DNA of 64,000 nt from NCBI GenBank assembly GCA_016794145.1, contig JAEUKP010000024.1, positions 26,162 through 90,161 on the forward strand, read 5' to 3'. The stretch comes from Alphaproteobacteria bacterium. GTDB lineage: Bacteria; Pseudomonadota; Alphaproteobacteria; Micavibrionales; Micavibrionaceae. Positions 48,747-57,988 of this stretch are shown here, one piece after another. Each line of letters opens with the position of its first letter. Position 1 is the stretch's first letter. The position numbers and the translations under genes were made by a program. Below the pieces are notes generated by a model. It worked only from the letters and a program-made list of their open reading frames with translations. It was not told the DNA's origin and made no database searches.

Positions 48747-49337
48747 ATGCCTACTGAAATCATTCTTCTCGAACGCGTTGAAAAACTCGGTAAAATGGGT
48801 GACGTTGTAAAAGTAAAACCTGGTTATGCACGTAACTTTCTTTTGCCACAACGTAAAGCGTTGCGGGCGACCAAAGAAAATCTGGCTTACTTCGAAGCCC
48901 AACGCGCTGCTTTGGAAAAACTGAACAATGAACGCAAAGCTGAAGCAGAAAAAATCGCAAGCAAACTGCAAGGTTTGAAAGTTGTTATCATTCGTCAGGC
49001 GTCTGAAGCCGGTAGCCTTTATGGGTCTGTTGCGTCTCGTGACGTTGCGGATGCTTTGGCCACTGATGCAAAAATTACAATTGCGCGCAATCAAGTTGAT
49101 CTGAACGATGCGTTTAAAACGATCGGGCTCTTCCCTGTTAAAATCACCCTTCACCCAGAAGTCAAAGTTCAAATTACATTGAACATTGCACGTTCTGCAG
49201 CTGAAGCGGCGACACAGGAAAAAACAGGAAAAGCCGCTATTGTTGACCACAAAGCCGATGCCCGGAAAGCCGCAAAAGAGCAAGCCGACGCTGACCTCGC
49301 TGCCGCCCAAGCGCCAGCTGAAGAAACAGCCGCTTAA
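48747..49337 (+). CDS. rplI: 50S ribosomal protein L9
   Basis: 196 residues. Family N-terminus IILLERVEKLGKMGDVVKVK followed by PGYARNFLLPQRKALRAT, the long connecting helix, and the C-terminal domain with GSLYGSVASRDVADAL. The Ala-rich tail after residue 165 is longer than in E. coli. AAGGAG precedes ATG 48747. A strong terminator closes the rpsF-rpsR-rplI operon. Confidence 0.98.
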   Translation: MPTEIILLERVEKLGKMGDVVKVKPGYARNFLLPQRKALRATKENLAYFEAQRAALEKLNNERKAEAEKIASKLQGLKVVIIRQASEAGSLYGSVASRDVADALATDAKITIARNQVDLNDAFKTIGLFPVKITLHPEVKVQITLNIARSAAEAATQEKTGKAAIVDHKADARKAAKEQADADLAAAQAPAEETAA

Positions 49338-49368
49338 TCAGATCTATCGAAATTAAGATTAGACACCA

Positions 49369-49404
49369 AAACCACCCTGCAAGAAAAACAGGGTGGTTTT
49401 TTTT
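49369..49404. terminator. rpsF operon terminator
   Basis: 12-bp stem AAAACCACCCTG / CAGGGTGGTTTT, 9-base loop, followed by T-rich sequence. It may also serve the convergent methyltransferase gene. Confidence 0.92.
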
Positions 49405-49415
49405 ATCATTTACCC

Positions 49416-50165
49416 CTACTTGATGGCGCAACCATCCCTTAAAATGGTGTCGGCAACGGATGTATACGATCCATCCGTTTCATGTAATACAATCCCTGGG
49501 TGAATCGTGCTGGGACCTTGTCGATCTTTGCGAGCACGAATAATCACCCTCTTTGATTCAACTCCCGCACGCGGCCATAATGGAATAATTTGGATAGCCC
49601 CAAAGCGTTTCCCCATATAACGTATAATACGATCAACACCGGATGTCGGATAGATGATGGTGAACGACCCTTTGGATTTAAGAAGCCGGTGCGCGGTTAA
49701 AATCCAATCCTCAAGACTTAAGGCATTTTCTTGATGCCCTAATGCTTTGGCCTTGACTAAGTCTGGCGACGGTGTGTGCCTTCCGGCCTCACTAAACGGA
49801 GGATTAACGATAATATGATCATAAGCAGGCTTTCCTTCAACCACATAATGACGAATATCTGAATGAATGAAATGCGTTCGATCTGAAACCCCGTTAAGTT
49901 TTGCATTCTCGATAGCCAATTGCAAATACGCGCCCTCCCATTCAATGCCGGTTAAATGAATACCAGGAATGCGATGTAATAAACAGAACGAGGCCCCTCC
50001 CACCCCACACCCTAAATCTAAAACATGATCGCCCTGTTTTGCGGGACATGCCGCCGCAAGCATGACACTATCGAGCGAGGTGCGGAACCCACCTTCTGGA
50101 AGTTGCAACAGCCTGACTTTCTGGCCCAAAACAGTGATTTCAGTTTTATCAGTATCCAACGTCAA
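49416..50165 (-). CDS. tRNA1(Val)-type adenine-N6 methyltransferase (TrmN6-like)
   Basis: 249 residues, class-I SAM methyltransferase. SAM loop VLDLGCGVGGASFCLL (about 48-63), the acidic GIEWEGAYLQLA, and the catalytic NPPF in HIIVNPPFSEAG, the mark of N6-adenine/exocyclic amine methylation. LLQLPEGGFRTSLDSVMLAA at the start fits the TrmN6/YfiC group. The start overlaps the 3' end of the Rsm22-like gene by 17 bases. Confidence 0.87.
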   Translation of the reverse strand: MTLDTDKTEITVLGQKVRLLQLPEGGFRTSLDSVMLAAACPAKQGDHVLDLGCGVGGASFCLLHRIPGIHLTGIEWEGAYLQLAIENAKLNGVSDRTHFIHSDIRHYVVEGKPAYDHIIVNPPFSEAGRHTPSPDLVKAKALGHQENALSLEDWILTAHRLLKSKGSFTIIYPTSGVDRIIRYMGKRFGAIQIIPLWPRAGVESKRVIIRARKDRQGPSTIHPGIVLHETDGSYTSVADTILRDGCAIK

Positions 50166-51129
50166 AGCTATCCCCCCACTCTAACTTTTTCGATTTTTTA
50201 TGGAGCGGATGTGATTTCGAAACCTGCAAAGTCTCTGCACCCTTTGGTCCACAAACCTGCATCTCCCGTAATTTCGATCCTGATGGATGCCCGATGAGAC
50301 GATACGGCTCTGTTTTTGACAAAATACGGGACAGGATTATGTATGAAAACTTTTCATCTTCAAACCCTGCCTCTCCACCTTTCAATATCTTATGTAACTT
50401 TGAACGAGCGGTTCGCACAGCAAAATGACACCATGCACCCGATTCTGAATCTGACAAGGGACATCTATGGGAATGAGGACAGGGTGCAAGAATATGAACT
50501 TGTTTTTCGACAGCCCAGTTCCGGATAGATTGAATAATCTTTGCCCCCTGAGGCGTTCCCGGCTCAAGTATCATCATAACACCGGAGCAGGAATCCCAGA
50601 ATTTTTGAATGATAGGTTTCCATTTCTCTTCGCTTATTTCATTGAGAACATAGGATGCAACAATGATGTCATAAAGTTGTCTGGGTTTAAAATTTTCAAT
50701 AGATTCTGCGATCCAAACTGGCTCTCGTAAAAATGGCGCTAAAACATCACGTCCAGCCGATTGCAGGTAATTATTGGGTTCTACCATTTCAATCTGTTCA
50801 AGGGTTTTAAAAAGATAACTGGCTGCAACACTTGATGTTCCGGGCCCTGCACCGATATCCAGAAGCGTTCTGGGTAAAAAATCAACCAACTTTTTTTCTA
50901 CCTCTGTCATAACCATTATATTTGCAGCAAATGTCGCTGGCATACGTGCAGCCAAATACGATAAGGCCTCAACCTTACTTTTGATTTGGACATCAGTTCC
51001 ATTTCGGTCTGTCTGGCGATACCGTAAAGAAACAGATTCCGCAGCCTGCTTCAACGCGGATATCGCATATTCCTCTAGAATTGATGCCTCAAGAGCTAAT
51101 TTAAGGCGGGGGGGTAAATCTACATTCAT
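50149..51129 (-). CDS. Rsm22/METTL17-like small-ribosomal-subunit assembly protein with Fe-S cysteines
   Basis: 326 residues from ATG 51129 (an upstream in-frame GTG is less likely; the family begins at LPPRLKLALE). SAM-fold core with LLDIGAGPGTSS (89-100). Four cysteines fit the cluster ligands described for mitochondrial METTL17: C217 and C223 in APCPHSHRCPL, C234 in AWCHF, and C293 in QVCGPKG. KLHKILKGGEAGFEDEKFSY is typical of the family. Mitochondrial homologues act in 12S/15S small-subunit assembly. It is followed by the TrmN6-like gene. Confidence 0.88.
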   Translation of the reverse strand: MNVDLPPRLKLALEASILEEYAISALKQAAESVSLRYRQTDRNGTDVQIKSKVEALSYLAARMPATFAANIMVMTEVEKKLVDFLPRTLLDIGAGPGTSSVAASYLFKTLEQIEMVEPNNYLQSAGRDVLAPFLREPVWIAESIENFKPRQLYDIIVASYVLNEISEEKWKPIIQKFWDSCSGVMMILEPGTPQGAKIIQSIRNWAVEKQVHILAPCPHSHRCPLSDSESGAWCHFAVRTARSKLHKILKGGEAGFEDEKFSYIILSRILSKTEPYRLIGHPSGSKLREMQVCGPKGAETLQVSKSHPLHKKSKKLEWGDSFDVGY

Positions 51130-51194
51130 AAAACGGTTGTAAAGGATGAAAGGATATCTTGGCAACACTGAGATGACACGGTATAAGCCTATTT

Positions 51195-52211
51195 ATGACT
51201 TTTGCTGTAAAATCTTCTGATCCACACCATCCTTTGTCTGCCCTTGATGATTTGTCGGTAGCAATGAAACCTGATATGGCGAATGTCAACGCCCTTATTC
51301 TTGATCATATGCAATCTGACGTTCCTCTTATTCCTCAACTCGCCGGGTATTTAATAGCTTCAGGCGGGAAGCGCATCCGCCCTTTGATGACGCTTGCCTC
51401 AACGCGGTTGTTTGATACAACAACTTCGCGCCCCTATCGTTTGGCTGCCGCAGTCGAATTTATCCATACGGCAACACTTTTACATGACGATGTGGTTGAT
51501 GAAAGCGACCAACGCCGCGGGAAACCTTCTGCCAATACTGTTTTTGGAAATCAATCGAGTGTACTTGTGGGTGATTTTCTTTTCTCCAGAGCCTTTGAAT
51601 TAATGGTTGAAGACGGTTCTATTGAGGTTTTGCGAATTCTTTCAAATGCTGCTGCTGTTATTACAGAAGGAGAAGTCCTGCAGCTTTCGATTCAAAGTAA
51701 GCTGGATACAACGTTGGATCAATATCTGAAAGTAATTGGGGCCAAAACAGCTGTTCTATTTGCCGCCGCCTGTGAAATCGGCCCTGTTATTGCGGGACAA
51801 CCTGATTCTGTTCAAAAAGCACTGAGAGACTATGGCCACTACCTTGGGATGGTTTTCCAGATTGCAGACGATCTTCTTGATTATCAGGCCAACGAATCCG
51901 AACTGGGAAAAAACATAGGGGATGACTTCCGCGAAGGAAAGATGACCTCCCCTGTTATTTATGCTCTTGAAAACGCAACACCTGAAGAAAAAGATTTTTG
52001 GAAACGAGTCTTTGAAGACCATCATCAAATGGAATCAGACCTTGAAACTGCAAAATCGATTATTATGGTCCATAAAGCAGATCAAAAAGCATTTGATCTA
52101 GCTCAATCCTACGTCACTATGGCCCTTCAATCGTTATCTGTTGTGCCTGATTGCAGCCTTAAATCTATCTTGGAAAACTTGGCCTTTTTTGCTCTTAACC
52201 GAAAAAAATAG
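51195..52211 (+). CDS. ispB: Polyprenyl (octa/decaprenyl) diphosphate synthase
   Basis: trans-prenyltransferase making the ubiquinone side chain. 338 residues. First Asp-rich motif LLHDDVVDESDQRRGKP (DDxxD) and second MVFQIADDLLDYQ (DDxxD) are intact; GGKRIRPLM is also present. Divergent from the Rsm22-like gene with 65 bases between starts. Chain length cannot be read from the sequence; alphaproteobacteria mostly make Q10. Confidence 0.95.
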   Translation: MTFAVKSSDPHHPLSALDDLSVAMKPDMANVNALILDHMQSDVPLIPQLAGYLIASGGKRIRPLMTLASTRLFDTTTSRPYRLAAAVEFIHTATLLHDDVVDESDQRRGKPSANTVFGNQSSVLVGDFLFSRAFELMVEDGSIEVLRILSNAAAVITEGEVLQLSIQSKLDTTLDQYLKVIGAKTAVLFAAACEIGPVIAGQPDSVQKALRDYGHYLGMVFQIADDLLDYQANESELGKNIGDDFREGKMTSPVIYALENATPEEKDFWKRVFEDHHQMESDLETAKSIIMVHKADQKAFDLAQSYVTMALQSLSVVPDCSLKSILENLAFFALNRKK

Positions 52212-52252
52212 AGATAATAAGCTTATCTTATCTAAATTTTAAACTAATCTGT

Positions 52253-52258
52253 TATAAT
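52253..52258 (+). promoter_or_regulatory. TATAAT box ahead of the pilin cluster
   Basis: Perfect TATAAT about 13 bases before the GTG at 52271; no good -35. Would give a very short leader if it is used. Confidence 0.35.
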
Positions 52259-52270
52259 AGGGGGTGGAGT

Positions 52271-53713
52271 GTGCTGGGTATGGTTTCCAAACATCAGTTA
52301 TGTCATAGGCGTTCAGAGTCTGGATTCTCGCTAATAACGCTTGTTATTGCCTTAACAGTTATCAGTCTGTTGATGCTACCTATGATACATATGCTCAATA
52401 TATCTTTTAAGGTTGAAAAAAAAGCGCGGAACCAAGTAGGCGCAAATATTGGATCTAACGCCCTGACCAAACATTTTTTGTTATTTGGCCGATATCCATA
52501 TCCGTCTGCTCCTGGAAGTGTGGTCGGCTCTCCCGGATTTGGTAGAGAAGCCGTCAAGCCCCCTGGAGGGTGGCCTGATTGCCAGGACCCATTAACCCCT
52601 GATACTGTTGTTTGCGCAACAACTTTAAATACATTTATGGGGCGCTCCGTTCTGATCGGTACCCTTCCGTTTGCTCGATTAAATGTTCCGTTTTCATCGG
52701 TTTTGGATGCCAATAAGAACCTCGTGACCTATGCCGTTACAGAAGATCTGACGGCAACTGCAACCTATACTGAAAATGGCGGTGGACTGATTGTCATTGA
52801 TGATACAAATGCCGAGATTTACCCAGCTGGAGCAAGAAGCCATTTCGTTATTGTCAGCCATGGGGATGATTCTCGAGGAGCCTTTGGACTAAATGGAGTT
52901 AGAAACATTGCTTGCGCCAACGATGCAACCTCTGATGACTTCGAAAACTGCAATAAAGACGGAAGATTCAGAAGCAATAAACAACTCAACGCCCCCTCTC
53001 CTATCATTAATGAGGCGGCAGGTGCGCTGCATTTTGACGACTATCTTCAAGAAAAAAATTCAAGTATTTCTGGAATATGGTCTTTTACACCCAACCCCTT
53101 AACTCCGGATCTGAGTATTAATGACCGCGTTGGTGGCAATATCATGATTGGGAACTGTGACGGGCGCGCCCCTTGTACCCCTGTTTCTCGCTTTGATATT
53201 TATGGAACAGGATCACCAAATACTCCAGCTATCCGGGCAACAAGTGTAAGAACAAAACGAATTTGCCCGCGTGGAAACGCTGCTGGCGATGCCCCTGGGA
53301 CAGCGGCCTGGAATTGTGTCAGTGATTATAATTTGGCTTCCAACCTCCAAACAGCAGACCCACAACTAACAACCTGTATTGGGACTGACTGCCCCACCTC
53401 GACAGCAAGCTGGAATTCCGTAAATACGCCACCTTGGTTCACCCCACAACTGATTCTAGGTGAAACAGACCCCTCTTTGACAGAAAGTGGATCTTATTGG
53501 ATGTCAACAGCAGAGCATGGTTCCTTTCACAGAGGGAACGGGATATTATGTATCGGGAATCGTTCGCTTAATGGTATTTTTGACTATGATGAATCCTGTG
53601 AGGATACAACCTTAATCGGACCGACTTCACGTGCAAAACTTGGGAACTGTCCGAGCGGTCAATATGCAAGGGGATTAAAAGCTGATGGTAGTTTTTATTG
53701 TACCCCTCCTTAA
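52271..53713 (+). CDS. Prepilin-like protein 1 (type IV pilin N-terminus, no Glu5)
   Basis: 480 residues from GTG 52271 (ATG 52280 also possible). Class-III signal: SESGFSLITLVIALTVISLL, cleavage expected between G and F. Position +5 of the mature protein is Thr, not the usual Glu, as in tip-type minor pseudopilins. After the helix come FGRYPYP, IGTLPFARLN, LVTYAVTE, HFVIVSHGDD and a C-terminal CPSGQYARGLKADGSFYC. The same order of blocks recurs in the next two genes. Probably exposed on a pilus-like structure; no assembly ATPase or secretin is in the window. Confidence 0.75.
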   Translation: MLGMVSKHQLCHRRSESGFSLITLVIALTVISLLMLPMIHMLNISFKVEKKARNQVGANIGSNALTKHFLLFGRYPYPSAPGSVVGSPGFGREAVKPPGGWPDCQDPLTPDTVVCATTLNTFMGRSVLIGTLPFARLNVPFSSVLDANKNLVTYAVTEDLTATATYTENGGGLIVIDDTNAEIYPAGARSHFVIVSHGDDSRGAFGLNGVRNIACANDATSDDFENCNKDGRFRSNKQLNAPSPIINEAAGALHFDDYLQEKNSSISGIWSFTPNPLTPDLSINDRVGGNIMIGNCDGRAPCTPVSRFDIYGTGSPNTPAIRATSVRTKRICPRGNAAGDAPGTAAWNCVSDYNLASNLQTADPQLTTCIGTDCPTSTASWNSVNTPPWFTPQLILGETDPSLTESGSYWMSTAEHGSFHRGNGILCIGNRSLNGIFDYDESCEDTTLIGPTSRAKLGNCPSGQYARGLKADGSFYCTPP

Positions 53714-53773
53714 TTCTCGCAGGAGTCTCTGGGGAGATTATATAGGGATAAAGAGTTAAGACAGAAAAGGCAA

Positions 53774-55096
53774 ATGATAAAAAATTTTGTAAAAACACGT
53801 CAACCGGACACAACAAATTGCAGGAATCCAATACAGGTGGTTTCTTGTCGGGGTTTTACACTTCTTGAGTTGTCAATTGTCCTGATTATTACAGGAATTC
53901 TAACCATTCCACTCATAAGGCTTTATACAGACTATCTTCAGCAGGAAAAAATTGACCTCACAAAAAGCAATCTTGATCGTATATCGCGGATTGTCGCATT
54001 ATCATCTCCGTTGCGTTATCCATGCCCGGCCGATAGATCACTGATCCCCGGCGACGCAAATTATGGTCTTGATGTGTGTACCCTTCCTGGATTTTCTCTG
54101 AATACTATCCCTATTTGTAATGTGACCGGGGCAGAGCAAGGGATTTGTAGAACTGCCGGTGCAAGGGATACAGATTATGATACAGACGCAATTCCAGGAA
54201 ACAACCAGGAGGTTGTCCTGATTGGTGCGGTTCCTGTGGCAAGCCTAAACGGGGCATCAAGGGCATTGTCTCTTGATGCCTGGAATAACCAATTCACCTA
54301 TGCTGTCAGCTATCCATCGACAGCCCCTACAACCGGATTTACGCGTTTTAAAAATGGTGTTATCCGCATTCTTGATGAGTGGGGAAATCCTACAATCGGG
54401 GTAAATAACGATGCCCAATTTGTTATCATCTCTCATGGCCATGAAGGTGATGGTGCCTATAATAACCAAGGCGTTCAAGCGGTTTGTAACGTTGCAAACA
54501 TTCTGGGCGATGGTGAAAACTGTAACGGCGACAATACCTTTATACAAGGATTGGCGCATTATGAGGGCACAAAACAATACAATGATTACTCCTATGTTCA
54601 AACGGACCAAAGTGCAAACTTATGGCAAGTGATAACAGACCCTATGAACGGTAATGCCCCTACGTCTCATATTACAACCATCCCGAATGGATCAATCGGG
54701 ATTAAAACAACAACACCTGCGCAAAACGAACCCGCTAATATTGATGTCAGAGTGGATGTAAATGGAAATTTACGTGCGGATACGGTTCGGACTCCCGAAA
54801 TATGTAGCAGAGATGCGACCCAATGCCTTGAAATTGGCTCTGCGAATGATTTTTTTGGATCCCGGAAAGAAACCGGACCCATTACAAATGACTGTCCGGA
54901 CGGCGAGGTCATTTTAAGCATCGGCAATAAAAGAGTTACCTGTTCTAAAGCTGATATTAAATTTAAGGGGGCACAAATTCTCTGCCCTGTAGGTTCGTGG
55001 GTGCAAGAAGTTTTCACAGATGGTAGTATCAAATGCCAAAACAGTCTTAATCCAACAAATGTTACGATATGCCCAGGGGGGACCGGATGCTTGTAA
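53774..55096 (+). CDS. Prepilin-like protein 2
   Basis: 440 residues. CRGFTLLELSIVLIITGIL is a full type IV pilin N-terminus with Glu5. Shared blocks with the neighbours: LRYPCPAD, LIGAVPVASLN, FTYAVS, QFVIISHGHEGDGAYN, NGNLRADTVRTPEICS and CPVGSWVQEVFTDGSIKC. Many Cys pairs, so disulfide-rich. Ends by overlapping the start of the third gene. Confidence 0.8.
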   Translation: MIKNFVKTRQPDTTNCRNPIQVVSCRGFTLLELSIVLIITGILTIPLIRLYTDYLQQEKIDLTKSNLDRISRIVALSSPLRYPCPADRSLIPGDANYGLDVCTLPGFSLNTIPICNVTGAEQGICRTAGARDTDYDTDAIPGNNQEVVLIGAVPVASLNGASRALSLDAWNNQFTYAVSYPSTAPTTGFTRFKNGVIRILDEWGNPTIGVNNDAQFVIISHGHEGDGAYNNQGVQAVCNVANILGDGENCNGDNTFIQGLAHYEGTKQYNDYSYVQTDQSANLWQVITDPMNGNAPTSHITTIPNGSIGIKTTTPAQNEPANIDVRVDVNGNLRADTVRTPEICSRDATQCLEIGSANDFFGSRKETGPITNDCPDGEVILSIGNKRVTCSKADIKFKGAQILCPVGSWVQEVFTDGSIKCQNSLNPTNVTICPGGTGCL

Positions 55097-57459
55097 TCAA
55101 TCAAAAAATAAAACATTCTGGTTTTACACTTGTTGAAATGGCAATGTGCCTGATTATTGTCGGGTTGCTTTTATCTTCTGCGTTCTATGTTTACTCTCTC
55201 TATTTAATAAAGCAGCAAGAAACAAAGACCTTACAAGCAATCTCGATTGCGACGTCTGCGCTTTATGAATTTAAAAACACTCGTGGACGATACCCCTGCC
55301 CCGCGCCATTGCTTGAGTTAAAGGACACGAGTCCAAATTACGGAAGAGAAACAGATTGTGCAGATCCGAACATCGGAACAGCCACAATTGTCCCACCTGG
55401 AACATGCCTGCTTGGCGCAACTCCTCCCAATAATTACAATGGGATTTGTGTTGAATCCGGTCCACGAGTTATATTAGGCGTTAATCCACGGGTTCGGGTT
55501 GGGGCGATTCCATTCCGGCAACTCCAAATTGATGAAAAAGATACCATTGATGGTTATGGATCACGCTTGGTTTATGCCGTTACAGAAACAATGGCTGTTG
55601 CAGATACATATAAAGATACACAGGCTGGAATTGAAATTCAGGATGGTGCAGGAAATATTCTTTCTGGGGGTGCTCAATCCGTTGCTTTCGTTGTCCTAAG
55701 CCCTGGAAAAAATAAAAACGGGGCTGTCAATCTAAACGGGATTGCTCAACCTTGCCTAACCACAGCAACAGACATTGATGGCGCAAATTGTCGTGATTTT
55801 ACAAGCACAACAAACACACAAGCAATTTATGTAATGGACAGTCAATCTTCGGGCACCAATCAATTCGACGATATTGTTGAATATTATGTGCCAACAACGC
55901 CTGATGTCTGGCGTCGTGAAACAAATACATCTGAAAATATTATTGACCTTTCCGAAGATAAGGTGGGTATTGGCATTATTTCACCAATGCAACTGACCGA
56001 TGACTTAACAATCAAACAAAGTACACTCGACAATCAATTGAACATGATCTCAAGAGTTGCTCTGGCTACAACAAACAGTCTCATAGGTCTTCCACAAAGT
56101 GGGGCATTAAGGGTTGGACAATATGATGCTTTAACGGCCACTCACTCTGGAAAAATTCTGGCCGATACTTATTGTACAGAGGGGGGAGATAAGTGTTTTA
56201 CAGTCGATCGCATCGCAGGGGCGTATGATAATGATGCCACATCAGGAACATCTGGCATGGGTTGTACTCCGAATTCAGGGGAGTATATGGTCGGCATTCA
56301 AAATGGTCGTGCAAAATGTGCACGGATTAAAATGTCGTGCCCATCAGGTCTTCTAATGTCAGGTGTCAATGCAGATGGCACGCCGAAATGTGAGCCGCCT
56401 GTCCCTGGGTGCCCGGCTTCGACTGGTACAGTCTGTGGTGTTCCCTTTCCAATACCTGCGGGAGGCAATGGTGCCTTTTACGAACTTAAATTTGACCCTC
56501 CTCTCGCCTCTGGGGCATGCCCATGGTCATATTATCGCTGTATAAACCAAGACTGGGTGTGGGAAAACACTATTTCAAATTGGGGGGAAGAGAAATGTAA
56601 TTATTCATCAACGAATCCACCAACTGGATCAGAGGTGAATACCTGTAAAGAAGGGTACTCTGGAACATATAGTCGAAATTATTACAAAAGCTGTACCGGG
56701 TGGCCCCAATATACAAGCAGCAATGAATCAACATCGTGCACCTGTATCGGGCTCACCACGCCTATCAAATGCCCGTCAGATCAAACGGTGGTTGGGTCAA
56801 AAGAGAGAACCTGTACAAATAATATTCTTAATCCCGATTACACTATCTTTACGGATACGAATGGCAACCCTTATTCTTCCGAGGCTGAGTTACTCACAGC
56901 AAAATGCTCATGCAACATCTCGACTTATTGGGAGTTCGTCCAATGCGGATCAGGACGAGTCAGGAAAGACTCCCCCATCCCTGCAAGCTTCTCGGACCCT
57001 AGCGACTCATGGCCGCAGGACAAGAGTATTGGGAAATATAGAAAGCGGACAGTTAATCCAGCGACCTGCAGCTATGACCATACAGCGTATAATGAAGATA
57101 ACTGCACATGCGATCCAACCCCGCAATTCCGTGATCAAAATCCAGATTGTGGTGCCTGTGAAAAAGTGAAAACTATCGGAACAGTAAGGCAAATTCGATC
57201 CGGTCCAAACTGTGATTGGATAGATGACCCGAATACATCTGGAAATACAGAGGGAGAGTGTGAAGAAAAGAAATTCGCCTGGACTAGCCTAGGGACAAAG
57301 GCGGGAGAATCAAATCCCCTTCCAGACGGCCGCCAAACAGAATTATGCGGTACGACCTGCAGCTGTACAGACAGTGGAAACAAGAGCGAACAGCCCTGCG
57401 CAGAGTCGGATAGTACCAATTGGAATTATTATAACAGCACGTGCAAACAAATAAATTAA
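55087..57459 (+). CDS. Prepilin-like protein 3 with long Cys/Trp-rich C-terminal region
   Basis: 790 residues from ATG 55087 (GGGGGG ahead; overlaps the upstream stop by ten bases). HSGFTLVEMAMCLIIVGLLL is the prepilin N-terminus with Glu5. It shares RGRYPCPAP, GAIPFRQLQ, LVYAVTET, VAFVVLSPGKNKNGAVN, KILADTYCT and CPSGLLMSGVNADGTPKC. About 345 further residues follow, built from Cys- and Trp-rich repeats (WGEEKC, CTGWPQY, CTCIGLT, CDPTPQ, CSCTDS). This tail could be a tip adhesin; that is inference. Confidence 0.8.
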   Translation: MLVINQKIKHSGFTLVEMAMCLIIVGLLLSSAFYVYSLYLIKQQETKTLQAISIATSALYEFKNTRGRYPCPAPLLELKDTSPNYGRETDCADPNIGTATIVPPGTCLLGATPPNNYNGICVESGPRVILGVNPRVRVGAIPFRQLQIDEKDTIDGYGSRLVYAVTETMAVADTYKDTQAGIEIQDGAGNILSGGAQSVAFVVLSPGKNKNGAVNLNGIAQPCLTTATDIDGANCRDFTSTTNTQAIYVMDSQSSGTNQFDDIVEYYVPTTPDVWRRETNTSENIIDLSEDKVGIGIISPMQLTDDLTIKQSTLDNQLNMISRVALATTNSLIGLPQSGALRVGQYDALTATHSGKILADTYCTEGGDKCFTVDRIAGAYDNDATSGTSGMGCTPNSGEYMVGIQNGRAKCARIKMSCPSGLLMSGVNADGTPKCEPPVPGCPASTGTVCGVPFPIPAGGNGAFYELKFDPPLASGACPWSYYRCINQDWVWENTISNWGEEKCNYSSTNPPTGSEVNTCKEGYSGTYSRNYYKSCTGWPQYTSSNESTSCTCIGLTTPIKCPSDQTVVGSKERTCTNNILNPDYTIFTDTNGNPYSSEAELLTAKCSCNISTYWEFVQCGSGRVRKDSPIPASFSDPSDSWPQDKSIGKYRKRTVNPATCSYDHTAYNEDNCTCDPTPQFRDQNPDCGACEKVKTIGTVRQIRSGPNCDWIDDPNTSGNTEGECEEKKFAWTSLGTKAGESNPLPDGRQTELCGTTCSCTDSGNKSEQPCAESDSTNWNYYNSTCKQIN

Positions 57460-57607
57460 CCCGCCCCCTACGGGATGAGAGATAACAGTGTTTTACACTG
57501 TTATCTACTGGAACCTGTTGCTCTGATTTGAAACAGAGTTGCCAGCCGTTAAAAAATAGTGTTAAAGATATCGTCATATCCACACATATTAATAAGATGA
57601 GTTTTGA

Positions 57608-57952
57608 ATGGACAACCGTCGTATCCTTGATGACTTGACCCGCGTTGCGGGCGGTGCCTTTACTGTTTTATCAACCCTTGGAAAACAGGTTCAAAATAAT
57701 TTAAAAGACCAGATGGGAAATCAATTCTCTTCTTCAGAATCCGATGATGCTATCCTGCATTTACAGGGGATGGTTAGCAAACTTCGTATTGAGCAAGAGG
57801 ATTTGAAAAAACGTATCAGAGAACTGGAAACGCTTCTGCAAGAGGCCTCTGGGGGGCTGAATCCATCCAGCAACCGAAAACGGGCTGTAACATCAAAGGT
57901 TTCGGAAGTTAAAAAAGCCAAACCGAGCCCAAAAACAAAAAAGCGCGTCTAG
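57608..57952 (+). CDS. BMFP / UbiK-family accessory factor
   Basis: 114 residues. N-terminal amphipathic helix (LDDLTRVAGGAFTVLSTLGK), a coiled coil about residues 52-80 (LRIEQEDLKKRIRELETLL) and a basic Lys-rich tail. This is the layout of the Brucella membrane fusogenic protein and of UbiK, a ubiquinone-biosynthesis accessory factor. Its neighbours YbjN and proC match other alphaproteobacteria. Confidence 0.85.
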   Translation: MDNRRILDDLTRVAGGAFTVLSTLGKQVQNNLKDQMGNQFSSSESDDAILHLQGMVSKLRIEQEDLKKRIRELETLLQEASGGLNPSSNRKRAVTSKVSEVKKAKPSPKTKKRV

Positions 57953-57988
57953 AAATTTCGACCGGGGACGAATAAGGGGAGAAATAAA

